Positions 55,122-63,815 of a stretch of DNA of 64,000 nt are shown in pieces. This stretch comes from Streptomyces phaeoluteigriseus (lineage in GTDB: Bacteria > Actinomycetota > Actinomycetes > Streptomycetales > Streptomycetaceae): assembly GCF_001896135.2 (NCBI RefSeq), contig NZ_MPOH02000016.1, positions 197,156-261,155 of the forward strand. Direction: 5' to 3'. Both the position numbers and the translations under genes were made by a program. Within the stretch, counting starts at the first letter, position 1, and every line of letters begins with the position of its first letter. The notes beneath the pieces are model-generated. The model was not told where the DNA came from and made no database searches. It saw only the letters and a list, made by a program, of their open reading frames with translations.

Positions 55122-56579
55122 CTAGTGGACGCCCAGCCAGCTCTCGATGGGGTTGAGGGCGAAGTACACCAGGAAGATCACCGTCAGCCCCCACATGAAG
55201 GCGCCGATCTCCCTGGCCTTGCCCTGGGCGGTCCTGATGGCCACGTACGAGATGACGCCGGCCGCGACGCCCGCGGTGATGGAGTAGGTGAACGGCATGA
55301 TCACGACGGTGAGGAAGACCGGGACGGCGGTGGTCCGGTCCGACCAGTCGACATGGCGGGCGTTCATCATCATCATGGCGCCGATGACCACCAGGGCAGC
55401 GGCGGCGACCTCGCCCGGCACGATCGCCGTCAGCGGCGTGAAGAACAGGCAGGCGGCGAAGAACAGGCCGGTGACGACCGAGGAGAGGCCGGTCCGGGCG
55501 CCCTCGCCGACACCGGTCGCCGACTCGACGAACACGGTCTGGCCGGAGGCGCCCGCGACGCCGCCGATCGCGCCGCCGGCGCCGTCGACGAACAGCGCCT
55601 TGGACAGGCCCGGCATCCGGCCCTGCTCGTCGGCGAGTTTCGCCTCGGTGCCGACGCCGATGATGGTGGCCATCGCGTCGAAGAACCCGGCGAGCACGAG
55701 CGTGAACACGATCATGCCGACGGTCATGGCGCCGACCTCGCCCCAGCCGCCGAACTCGACCTGGCCGAAGAGCGAGAAGTCCGGCATCGAGACGGCGCTG
55801 CCGTGCAGTTCGGGGGCGCCGCTCGCCCACTGGTCCGGGTCGATGACGTCCAGTGCGTTGAGGAGCACGGCGAGTACGGTGCCGCCGGCGATGCCGATCA
55901 GGATGGCGCCGGGGATGCCGCGGGCCTGGAGCATGAAGATGGCGAGGAGGGTGACGGCGAACAGGAGCACGGGCCAGCCGGCCAGTTCGCCGGCCGGGCC
56001 GAGCGAGACGGGGGTCGCCTCGCCCCGGTGCACGAAGCCGGCCTTGTAGAAGCCGATCAGGGCGACGAACAGGCCGATGCCCATGGTGATCGCGTGCTTG
56101 AGGGCGAGCGGGATCGAGTTCATGATCATCTCGCGCAGGCCGGTGACGACCAGCAGCATGATGACCACGCCGTAGATCACGCACATGCCCATCGCCTGCG
56201 GCCAGGTCATCTGCGGGGCGACCTGGGAGGCGAGGACGCCGGAGACGGAGAGGCCGGCGGCGAGCGCGAGGGGCACCTTGCCGGCGAAGCCCATCAGCAG
56301 GGTGCTGAGGGCCGCCGCGAACGCGGTCGCGGTGATCAGGGCCTGCTGGCCGAGGGTGGCCCCCGACACGTCCTTGCCGGACAGGATCAGGGGGTTGAGC
56401 AGGAGGATGTAAGCCATCGCCATGAAGGTGGTGACGCCGCCGCGCACTTCACGCGTGACGGTCGATCCTCGCCGGGATATGTGAAAGTACCGGTCGAGCC
56501 AGGACCTGCCGGCCGGGACGCGGGTTCCCTCGCCCGCGTCTTCGGCTGTGGTCCTGGGCTCCAGTGACTGCTGGGTCAT
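55122..56579 (-). CDS. AzgA-type purine permease
   Basis: A 485-residue permease of the AzgA-like NCS2 branch (adenine, guanine, hypoxanthine). It has STVTREVRGGVTTFMAMAYILLLNPLIL, GLREMIMNSIPLALKHAITMGIGLFVALIGFYKAG, FFDAMATIIGVGTEAKLADEQGRMPG and GGVAGASGQTVFVESATGVGEGARTGLSSVVTG, all family marks. Its place between xdhC and the xanthine dehydrogenase genes makes purine import for degradation very likely. The ATG at 56579 has GGGAG. Confidence 0.94.
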   Translation of the reverse strand: MTQQSLEPRTTAEDAGEGTRVPAGRSWLDRYFHISRRGSTVTREVRGGVTTFMAMAYILLLNPLILSGKDVSGATLGQQALITATAFAAALSTLLMGFAGKVPLALAAGLSVSGVLASQVAPQMTWPQAMGMCVIYGVVIMLLVVTGLREMIMNSIPLALKHAITMGIGLFVALIGFYKAGFVHRGEATPVSLGPAGELAGWPVLLFAVTLLAIFMLQARGIPGAILIGIAGGTVLAVLLNALDVIDPDQWASGAPELHGSAVSMPDFSLFGQVEFGGWGEVGAMTVGMIVFTLVLAGFFDAMATIIGVGTEAKLADEQGRMPGLSKALFVDGAGGAIGGVAGASGQTVFVESATGVGEGARTGLSSVVTGLFFAACLFFTPLTAIVPGEVAAAALVVIGAMMMMNARHVDWSDRTTAVPVFLTVVIMPFTYSITAGVAAGVISYVAIRTAQGKAREIGAFMWGLTVIFLVYFALNPIESWLGVH

Positions 56580-56727
56580 GGTGCCGTCTCCCAAGGTTCA
56601 CAGGGACACCCGCGGTTGCCGTCGGCGGTCGCGGGATTTGGGATGTGCACGACCCGGGGGACGGCCCAGGACGAACAGTTCGGGGCCCGGGGGACGAACT
56701 CGGCGTCCCCCGGGCGGACTTGCCGGT

Positions 56728-59151
56728 TCAGTCCGTGGAGGGGGCTGTTCCGGTGAGGTGTTCGGGGCGGACCGGTGTCCTGTTCAGCTCCAGCCCGGTG
56801 GCGGCCCGGATCGCCGCGAGCACCGCCGGGGTCGAGGACAGGGTGGGAGCCTCGCCGATGCCGCGCAGCCCGTACGGGGCGTGGTCGTCGGCGAGTTCGA
56901 GGACGTCGACCGGGATGGTCGGCGTGTCGAGGATGGTCGGGATCAGGTAGTCCGTGAAGGACGGGTTGCGCACCTTCGCGGTCTTCGGATCGACGATGAT
57001 CTCCTCCATCACCGCGATGCCCAGGCCCTGGACGGTACCGCCCTGGATCTGGCCGAGGACGGACAGCGGGTTGAGGGCCTTGCCGACGTCCTGGGCACAG
57101 GCCAGTTCGACGACCTTGACCATGCCCAGTTCGGTGTCGACCTCGACGACCGCGCGGTGGGCGGCGAAGGAGTACTGCACATGGCCGAAGCCCTGGCCGG
57201 TGCGCAGGTCGAAGGGTTCGGTGGGCCGGTGCCGCCACTCCGCCTCGACCTCCACGGCCTCGTCGCCGAGGACGTCCACCAGGTCGGCGAGCACCTCGCC
57301 GCCGTCGGTGACGACCTTGCCGTCCTCCAGCAGCAGTTCGGCGGTGGCCCAGGCCGGGTGGTAGGAGCCGAACTTGCGGCGCCCGATCTCCAGCACCCTC
57401 TCCCGGACCAGCTCGCAGGAGTTCTTCACGGCGCCACCGGTGACGTACGTCTGCCGTGAGGCCGAGGTGGAACCGGCGCTGCCCACCTCCGTGTTGGCCG
57501 GGTGGATGGTGACCTGGGCGACGCCCAGCTCGGTGCGGGCGATCTGCGCGTGGACGGTGACCCCGCCCTGGCCGACCTCCGCCATCGCGGTGTGCACGGT
57601 GGCCACCGGCTCGCCGCCGACGACCTCCATCCGCACCCGGGCGGTCGAGTAGTCGTCGAAGCCCTCGGAGAAGCCGACGTTCTTGATGCCGACCGCGTAA
57701 CCGATTCCCCGGACGACGCCTTCGCCGTGCGTCGTGTTGGACAGACCGCCGGGCAGCTGCCGTACGTCCGCGCCCTCGCTGGACTCCCACTGACGCTCCG
57801 GCGGCAGGGGCATCGCCTTGACGCGGCGCAGGAGTTCGGCGACCGGGGCCGGGGAGTCGACGGGCTGGCCGGTCGGCATGACCGTGCCCTGTTCCATGGC
57901 GTTGAGCTGCCGGAACTCCACCGGGTCCAGGCCCAGTCGGTGGGCCACCTTGTCCATCTGCGCCTCGTAGGCGAAGCACGCCTGGACCGCGCCGAAGCCG
58001 CGCATCGCGCCGCAGGGCGGGTTGTTGGTGTAGAGGGCGACGGCCTCGACCTCCACGTCGTCGACGACGTACGGGCCGACGCCGAGGGAGGCCGCGTTGC
58101 CGACGACGGCCGGGGAGGCGGAGGCGTACGCGCCGCCGTCGAGGACGATGCGGCACTTCACGTGGGTGAGCTTGCCGTCCTTGGTCGCACCGTGCTCGTA
58201 GTACAGGCGGGCCGGGTGGCGGTGGACGTGTCCGAAGAAGGACTCGAAACGGTTGTAGACGATCTTGACGGGCTTCCCGGTGCGCAGGGCCAGCAGGCAG
58301 GCGTGGATCTGCATGGACAGGTCCTCGCGGCCGCCGAAGGCGCCGCCGACACCGGAGAGGGTCATCCGTACCTTGTCCTCGGGCAGGCCGAGGACGGGCG
58401 CGATCTGGCGCAGGTCGGAGTGGAGCCACTGGGTGGCGATGTAGAGGTGGACGCCGCCGTCCTCCTCGGGCACGGCGAGGCCGGACTCGGGGCCGAGGAA
58501 GGCCTGGTCCTGCATGCCGAAGTAGTACTCGCCCCGGACCACGACGTCGGCCTTCTCGGCGGCCTTGGCCACGTCGCCGCGGATGATCGGCTGGCGGTGG
58601 ACGATGTTCGGGTGGGCGACGTGGCCGGCGTGGTGGTCGTCGCGGCCCTCGTGGACGTGGATCGCGTCGGGGGCGGTCGCGGAGGCCTCGTCGGTGATGA
58701 CGGGCAGTTCGCGGTACTCGACCCTGATCTTCGCGGCGGCGCGGCGGGCGGTCTCCGGGTGGTCGGCGGCGACGATCGCGACCGGCTCGCCGTGGTGGCG
58801 GACCTTGCCGTGGGCGAGGACGGGGGTGTCCTGGATCTCCAGGCCGTAGTTGCGCACCTCCGTCGGCAGGTCGTCGTACGTCATGACGGCGTACACGCCC
58901 GGCAGGGCGAGGGCCTCGGCGGTGTCGATGGAGACGATCTCGGCGTGCGCGACGGTGGAGCGCAGGATCTGGCCCCAGAGCATGTCCTCGTGCCACATGT
59001 CGGACGAGTACGCGAACTCGCCGGTGACCTTGAGGGTGCCGTCCGGGCGGAGCGTGGACTCGCCGACGCCGCCCCTGGTGTGCGCACCCTGGGTGATCTT
59101 GGTGGGGGTGCCGCTGGGGGAGGACATCGTGCTGTTGGAGGGTCCGGACAC
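56728..59151 (-). CDS. Xanthine dehydrogenase, molybdopterin-binding subunit
   Basis: The 807-residue catalytic subunit hydroxylates hypoxanthine and xanthine to urate. Landmarks are GGVGESTLRPDGTLKVTGEFAYSSDM, LSGVGGAFGGREDLSMQ (molybdopterin loop), NNPPCGAMRGFGAVQACFA with the substrate-side Arg, TEVGSAGSTSASRQTYVTGGAV, and near the end YGLRGIGEAPTLSSTPAVLAAI, whose Glu is the catalytic base. The GTG at 59151 lies one base after the stop of the iron-sulfur subunit and has GGGAGAGG; an ATG at 59127 is possible but lacks a site. Third gene of the FAD, iron-sulfur, molybdenum subunit operon. Confidence 0.96.
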   Translation of the reverse strand: MSGPSNSTMSSPSGTPTKITQGAHTRGGVGESTLRPDGTLKVTGEFAYSSDMWHEDMLWGQILRSTVAHAEIVSIDTAEALALPGVYAVMTYDDLPTEVRNYGLEIQDTPVLAHGKVRHHGEPVAIVAADHPETARRAAAKIRVEYRELPVITDEASATAPDAIHVHEGRDDHHAGHVAHPNIVHRQPIIRGDVAKAAEKADVVVRGEYYFGMQDQAFLGPESGLAVPEEDGGVHLYIATQWLHSDLRQIAPVLGLPEDKVRMTLSGVGGAFGGREDLSMQIHACLLALRTGKPVKIVYNRFESFFGHVHRHPARLYYEHGATKDGKLTHVKCRIVLDGGAYASASPAVVGNAASLGVGPYVVDDVEVEAVALYTNNPPCGAMRGFGAVQACFAYEAQMDKVAHRLGLDPVEFRQLNAMEQGTVMPTGQPVDSPAPVAELLRRVKAMPLPPERQWESSEGADVRQLPGGLSNTTHGEGVVRGIGYAVGIKNVGFSEGFDDYSTARVRMEVVGGEPVATVHTAMAEVGQGGVTVHAQIARTELGVAQVTIHPANTEVGSAGSTSASRQTYVTGGAVKNSCELVRERVLEIGRRKFGSYHPAWATAELLLEDGKVVTDGGEVLADLVDVLGDEAVEVEAEWRHRPTEPFDLRTGQGFGHVQYSFAAHRAVVEVDTELGMVKVVELACAQDVGKALNPLSVLGQIQGGTVQGLGIAVMEEIIVDPKTAKVRNPSFTDYLIPTILDTPTIPVDVLELADDHAPYGLRGIGEAPTLSSTPAVLAAIRAATGLELNRTPVRPEHLTGTAPSTD

Positions 59152-59152
59152 C

Positions 59153-59788
59153 TCAGACCACCTCTCCCTGCCGGGCGGCCGCCAGGCGGACCGCGTCCAT
59201 GATCTTCTCGTAACCGGTGCAGCGGCACAGGTTGCCCGAGAGCGCCTCGCGGATGTCCGCGTCGGTCGGGTTCGGGTTGCGCTCCAGCATCTCGTCGGCG
59301 GCGACCAGCAGTCCGGGGGTGCAGAAGCCGCACTGGACGGCGCCCGCGTCGATGAACGCCTGCTGGACCGGGGAGAGTTCGGTGCCCTCGCCGGTGTGGG
59401 AGTCCTGCGGCCGCGCGGCCCGTTCCCCGGCCTCGTCGAGCGGGGCGCCCTCCGGCGTGCCGTCCGACGCGCCGGCGGACGTGCTGTCCGGGGTGCCCTC
59501 GGAGTGGCCACCGCAGGCGCCGGTTCCGCAGGAGCGCTGCCTGGCGAACTCCGCGAGCCCTTCGACGGTGACGACCTCGCGGCCCTCGGCCTGGCCGGCG
59601 GCGACCAGGCAGGAGCACACCGGCACGCCGTCGAGACGGACGGTGCAGGAGCCGCACTCGCCCTGCTCGCAGGCGTTCTTGGAGCCGGGCAGACCGAGCC
59701 GCTCGCGCAGCACGTACAGCAGGGACTCGCCCTCCCACACGTCGTCGGCCTCCTGCGGGCGTCCGTTGACGGTGAAGTTGACGCGCAT
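59153..59788 (-). CDS. Xanthine dehydrogenase, [2Fe-2S] subunit with an insertion
   Basis: The 211-residue electron-transfer subunit. The plant-type ferredoxin cluster uses C40, C45, C48 and C60 (NACEQGECGSC). The second cluster uses C153, C156, C188 and C190 (QCGFCTPG and NLCRCTGY). Between them residues about 86-138 are an extra segment rich in Gly, Ser, Thr, Glu and Pro, with two more cysteines (RSCGTGACGGH). Homologues have only a short link there. The ATG at 59788 overlaps the stop of the FAD subunit. Confidence 0.95.
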   Translation of the reverse strand: MRVNFTVNGRPQEADDVWEGESLLYVLRERLGLPGSKNACEQGECGSCTVRLDGVPVCSCLVAAGQAEGREVVTVEGLAEFARQRSCGTGACGGHSEGTPDSTSAGASDGTPEGAPLDEAGERAARPQDSHTGEGTELSPVQQAFIDAGAVQCGFCTPGLLVAADEMLERNPNPTDADIREALSGNLCRCTGYEKIMDAVRLAAARQGEVV

Positions 59789-60678
59789 CACGCAGCTCCC
59801 TCGGTGGTACGGCGGGTGCCGCGGTACGACTCCCAGGTCCAGGTCAGGGTCCGGCGGGCCATCACGCCGACCGCGTGGCGGCGGTAGCTCGCGGTGCCCC
59901 GGACGTCGTCGATCGGGTTGCAGGCGGCGGCGCACAGGTCGGCGAACTGCTTGGCGACCGACGGGGTGATGATTTTCCCGTTGTCCCAGAATCCGCCTTC
60001 GTCCAGTGCGGCGTTCAGGAACTCCTCCGCGGTCCTCGCCCGGACGGGGGTCGGCGCGGCCGAGCCGATGCCGGTGCGGACGGTACGGGTCTCGGGGTGC
60101 AGGGCCAGCCCGAAGGCGCAGACCGCGATCACCATGGCGTTGCGGGTGCCGACCTTGGAGTACTGCTGGGGGCCGTCGGCCTTCTTGATGTGGACGGCGC
60201 GGATCAGCTCGTCGGCGGCGAGCGCGTTGCGCTTCACGCCGGTGTAGAAGTCGTCGATGGGGATACGGCGGGAGCCGCGCACCGACTCGACCTCGACCTC
60301 GGCGCCCGCGGCGAGCAGAGCGGGGTGGGCGTCGCCCGCCGGGGAGGCGGTGCCGAGGTTGCCGCCGACGCCACCGCGGTTGCGGATCTGCGGGGAGGCC
60401 ACGGTGTGCGAGGCGAGGGCCAGGCCGGGCAGCTCGGACCGCAGGTTCTCCATGATCTTGGTGTAGGGGACGGAGGCACCGAGCCGCACGGAGTCCTCGC
60501 CGGCCTCCCACTCGTACAGGTCGCCGACGCGGCCAAGGTCGAGGAGGTACTCGGGCCGCCGGTGGTCGAAGTTGATCTCGACCATCACATCGGTGCCACC
60601 CGCGATCGGCACGGCGGTGGGGTGCTCGGCCTTCGCGGCGAGCGCCTCCTGCCAGCTGGCGGGGCGAAGGAAGTCCAT
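59788..60678 (-). CDS. Xanthine dehydrogenase, FAD-binding subunit
   Basis: The 296-residue flavin subunit passes electrons to NAD. It begins MDFLRPASWQEALAAKAEHPTAVPIAGGTDVMVEINFDHRRPEYLLDL with the AGGTD FAD motif, and contains IRNRGGVGGNLGTASPAGDAHPALLAAGAEVEV, the second FAD loop. C-terminal ARTAEEFLNAALDEGGFWDN fits the CO_deh_flav_C domain. First gene of the operon; promoter in the spacer shared with the PucR regulator. Confidence 0.96.
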   Translation of the reverse strand: MDFLRPASWQEALAAKAEHPTAVPIAGGTDVMVEINFDHRRPEYLLDLGRVGDLYEWEAGEDSVRLGASVPYTKIMENLRSELPGLALASHTVASPQIRNRGGVGGNLGTASPAGDAHPALLAAGAEVEVESVRGSRRIPIDDFYTGVKRNALAADELIRAVHIKKADGPQQYSKVGTRNAMVIAVCAFGLALHPETRTVRTGIGSAAPTPVRARTAEEFLNAALDEGGFWDNGKIITPSVAKQFADLCAAACNPIDDVRGTASYRRHAVGVMARRTLTWTWESYRGTRRTTEGAA

Positions 60679-61045
60679 GACCGGCTCTCTTCTTGGTCTC
60701 GTGAGTCGTTCGGTTCGAGCCAGATCGGGTGCGGCGGTCCGGGCTCGTTCATGTGCTGTTCACGCGGATCGTGGTCAGTACACAGCGCCGTACTCCACCC
60801 GGGTCAGTCACGGAAAGCATGAAGGAGTTGGCTGGTCGGGGCGGTCATCTTGTAGATTCGTATGAACGGAGGTCATCGGTAACCTCCCGGTTCTCCCGTG
60901 GAAACGTGGGAAACGACCCGGCAATCTGAGAATGCCGCTCGTGAGGGTGCTCATGAGGGCCGGGAGCCCTTCGCCGGGGCCCGCTCGCCCCGCGACCCCT
61001 CACCCTTCATCGTAGATTTCCGGACAAAGAACGGCGGCGACGAGA
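60679..61045. promoter_or_regulatory. Divergent promoter region, xanthine dehydrogenase / PucR gene
   Basis: A 367-bp non-coding space. Two similar segments occur on the top strand: TCATCTTGTAGATTCGTATGA near 60847 (first 20 bases) and TCATCGTAGATTTCCGGACA near 61007. Each contains GTAGATT, a possible -10, and is followed by GAACGG. No operator of the allantoin type is present, so PucR control is more likely than AllR control; this is inference. Confidence 0.5.
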
Positions 61046-62728
61046 ATGCGGCTGCGCGCACTGCTGGACACCGACGCGCTGGGCCTGCGGCTGCTCGGCG
61101 GCCAGGACGAGCTGGACCGTACGGTACGCGGGGTCATGACCACCGACCTGCGCGACCCGAGCCGTTACCTCTCCGGCGGTGAGCTGGTGCTCACGGGGCT
61201 GGCCTGGCGCCGGGACGCCGCGGACTCCGAGCCGTTCGTACGGCTCCTGGTGCAGGCCGGGGTGGCCGCGCTCGCCGCCGGTGAGGCCGAGCTGGGCGAC
61301 GTGCCCGACGATCTGGTCCTGGCCTGCGCCCGGCACCGGCTGCCGCTGTTCGCGGTGCACGAGTCGGTGGCGTTCGCGACGATCACCGAACACGTCGTAC
61401 GGCAGGTGTCCGGCGAGCGCGCCGGGGACCTCGCGGCGGTCGTCGACCGGCACCGCCGGATGATGACCTCGGGGCCGGCGGGCGGCGGCCCGGACGTGGT
61501 CCTGGACCTCCTCGGCTCCGACCTGGACCTGCGGGCGTGGGTGCTCTCCCCCGCGGGCCGGCTCATCGCGGGCCCGAAGGCGGCGGGGCCGGCGCTCCCG
61601 GCGGACGTGTGCGCGAAGCTGGCCGCCGAGCATCTGGCGGCGGTCCGCACCGGCCGGCGGGGCCCCCACCGGGTGCTCGTCGGCGGTGCGACGTACTCGC
61701 TGTTCCCGATCCGCAGCAGCGGGCGCGCCCCGCAGGCCGCCCACGCCGCGCGGGACGTGCGCGAGAGCGTGCTGTCGGACTGGCTGCTCGCCGTCGAGGC
61801 GGACGCCGGGGACTGGGCGGAGGAACGGCTCGACCTGCTCCAGGGCGTCACCCAGCTCATCTCGGTCGAGCGGGACCGGCGGGACGCGGCGCGCACGGTG
61901 CGCAGAAGGCTCGCCCAGGAGGTGCTCGAACTCGTCCAGACGGGCGCGGCGCCCGCCGAGATCGCGGCCCGGCTGCGGGTCGCGGCGCCGGTGCTGCTGC
62001 CGGGGCTCGGGGCCGCGCCGCACTGGCAGGTGGTCGTGGCGCGCGTCGAGTGGGACGGCGGGGAGATCGAGGGCGGCCCGGTCACCCAGTCGCTCCTGGA
62101 GGAGATCCTGGTCGACCCCCACGCCACCGGCCCCGAGCCCTCCGACCGTATCGCCGTCGCCCACTCCGGGGACGAGGCCATCGCCCTCGTCCCGCTCCCG
62201 GCGGTCTCCAGCGAGCACGACGGCTCGGAGTCCGGCGTCCTCGCCGACGCCCTCCTGGCCTCCGTGCGGGAACCGCTTGCCGCGGGCCTCGACGGCGACG
62301 GCCGGGTCACGTTGGGCGTCAGCGCGGCGGTGCACTCCGCGGAGGGGCTGCGGGGCGCCCTGGAGGAGGCCCGGCACGCCCGCCGGGTGGCGGCCGCCCG
62401 TCCGGGCCGGGTGTGCGCGGCGGGCCACCAGGAGCTGGCCTCGCACGTCCTGCTGCTGCCCTTCGTCCCCGACGACGTCCGCCGCGCCTTCACCGCCCGC
62501 CTCCTGGACCCCCTGCGCGAGTACGACCGCCGGCACCGCGCCGAGCTGATCCCGACGCTGGAGGCGTTCCTGGAGTGCGACGGCTCCTGGACCCGCTGCG
62601 CGTCCCGGCTCCACCTGCACGTCAACACGCTGCGCTACCGCGTCGGCCGCATCGAGCAGTTGACGGGCCGTGACCTCTCGCGGCTCGAGGACAAGCTGGA
62701 CTTCTTCCTGGCACTGCGGATGAGCTGA
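61046..62728 (+). CDS. PucR-family regulator
   Basis: A 560-residue regulator. Residues 1-125 are a PucR (purine catabolism) domain: LRALLDTDALGLRLLGGQDELDRTVRGVMTTDLRDPSRYLSGGELVLTGLAW. A CdaR GGDEF-like middle includes VLADALLASVREPLAAGLDGDGRVTLGVSAAVHSAEGLRGALEEARHARRVA. The C-terminal PucR HTH is LIPTLEAFLECDGSWTRCASRLHLHVNTLRYRVGRIEQLTGRDLSRLEDKLDFFLALRM. In B. subtilis PucR activates purine catabolism with allantoin-type inducers. Divergent from the xanthine dehydrogenase operon and its likely regulator. Confidence 0.94.
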   Translation: MRLRALLDTDALGLRLLGGQDELDRTVRGVMTTDLRDPSRYLSGGELVLTGLAWRRDAADSEPFVRLLVQAGVAALAAGEAELGDVPDDLVLACARHRLPLFAVHESVAFATITEHVVRQVSGERAGDLAAVVDRHRRMMTSGPAGGGPDVVLDLLGSDLDLRAWVLSPAGRLIAGPKAAGPALPADVCAKLAAEHLAAVRTGRRGPHRVLVGGATYSLFPIRSSGRAPQAAHAARDVRESVLSDWLLAVEADAGDWAEERLDLLQGVTQLISVERDRRDAARTVRRRLAQEVLELVQTGAAPAEIAARLRVAAPVLLPGLGAAPHWQVVVARVEWDGGEIEGGPVTQSLLEEILVDPHATGPEPSDRIAVAHSGDEAIALVPLPAVSSEHDGSESGVLADALLASVREPLAAGLDGDGRVTLGVSAAVHSAEGLRGALEEARHARRVAAARPGRVCAAGHQELASHVLLLPFVPDDVRRAFTARLLDPLREYDRRHRAELIPTLEAFLECDGSWTRCASRLHLHVNTLRYRVGRIEQLTGRDLSRLEDKLDFFLALRMS

Positions 62729-62843
62729 AACCCGTGGGGCCCCTCGACTCCCCCGACTTTGTGAAAAGCTTCACCCGCCCCCTTGGCCCGGCCCTGCGAT
62801 CCGTGTTGAGATGCGGCCACCACTCATAGCTCAACGGTGTGCT

Positions 62844-63024
62844 GGGCCTGCCCTTCGGATCAGGTCGGTCGTGAGGGGCGGTGCCTTGTCACGCCGGTGA
62901 GCGGGGCCGGGTGCGTGCGGCTGCGCGGCGGAGCGGGGAGTCGACGCGGGGCGTCGGGGACCGACGACGACGCAGCTGGGCGTGGTCTGCCCCGCGACCT
63001 CGAGCTGATCCGAAGGACAGGACC
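62844..63024. repeat. 181-bp long imperfect hairpin or MITE-like element
   Basis: GGGCCTGCCCTTCGGATCAG (62844-62863) pairs with CTGATCCGAAGGACAGGACC (63005-63024), 18 of 20 positions. Pairing continues inward with gaps. The element ends 14 bp before the next start codon, so it would form most of that gene's 5' leader. It occupies most of the 310-bp gap after the PucR gene. Confidence 0.7.
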
Positions 63025-63038
63025 CCGGGGAGGGCAAC

Positions 63039-63815
63039 GTGGCGTATTCCGCCATGTCTGGCAATGGAACTTCCGCTGGCGACGATCCCCTCCAAACCGC
63101 GGTGTGGCGGCTGCGCTCGCGGGCCTGCTGGGCCGACGCGGCGGCGCTGCTTCCGCCGGACAGTGCGGCGGGGGCCGTCCAGCGGGCCGCTCTCCTCGTG
63201 GAGCGGTGCCTCTACACCGAACAGGGCTGGCAGGAGGCGGAGGACGCGCTGCGGACGGCGGAGGCCCTGGCCCACACCGACGAGGAGCGGGGCGCCGCCG
63301 CTTGTGAACGGGGGCACTTGGCGTACACGGCGACGGTGCACGGGGTGCGCGACCGGGCCGACGAGGCCCGGGCAGCGCTCGGCCGGGCGGCCGCGCTGAT
63401 CCCTCCGGACGCGGCGGGGCGGCCCCTGCTGGACTTCCGGCGCGGACTGCTCGCGGAGAACCTGACGCGCTCCCCGCAGTCCGCTCGCGCCGCGTACCGG
63501 CGCGCGCACGCGGCCGCCGCGGCCCGCTCCGACGCCCTGCTGCTGTCCTTCACCTGGCGTCACCTCGCGGGCCTCGCCCTGCGCGACGGCGACACGGCCG
63601 AGGCCCGGCACGGGTTCGCCGAATCCCTGCGCATCCGGGAGGAGTTGGGCTATCTGGTGGGCACGGCGCCGGCCCTGGTGTCCCTGGCGGACGCGGAGAC
63701 CGAGCCCGAGGCGTCCCGCCTGCGCGAGGAGGCACGGCGCCTGTTCCGCCTCCTGGGCGGCGTACCGACCTGGCTGACACGGCAGTTGGCACCCCCACCG
63801 GCGGCTACGGCGTAG
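63039..63815 (+). CDS. TPR-like helical protein of unknown function
   Basis: A 258-residue all-helical protein with tetratricopeptide-like pairs: RAALLVERCLYTEQGWQEAEDALRTAEALAHTDEERGAAACERGHLAY, ADEARAALGRAAALIPPDAAG, SARAAYRRAHAAAAARSDALLLSFTWRHLAGLALRDGDTAEARHGFAESLRIREELGY. No enzymatic motif is visible. The GTG at 63039 follows GGGGAGGG. The last 12 codons are the first part of a 103-107-bp tandem repeat that goes on past the stop. Confidence 0.8.
   Translation: MAYSAMSGNGTSAGDDPLQTAVWRLRSRACWADAAALLPPDSAAGAVQRAALLVERCLYTEQGWQEAEDALRTAEALAHTDEERGAAACERGHLAYTATVHGVRDRADEARAALGRAAALIPPDAAGRPLLDFRRGLLAENLTRSPQSARAAYRRAHAAAAARSDALLLSFTWRHLAGLALRDGDTAEARHGFAESLRIREELGYLVGTAPALVSLADAETEPEASRLREEARRLFRLLGGVPTWLTRQLAPPPAATA

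Noticed and set aside
56576..58996. An 806-codon ORF antisense or off-frame in the xanthine dehydrogenase gene
   Set aside because: Composition is shadow-like, and the neighbouring frame has all molybdenum-subunit motifs.
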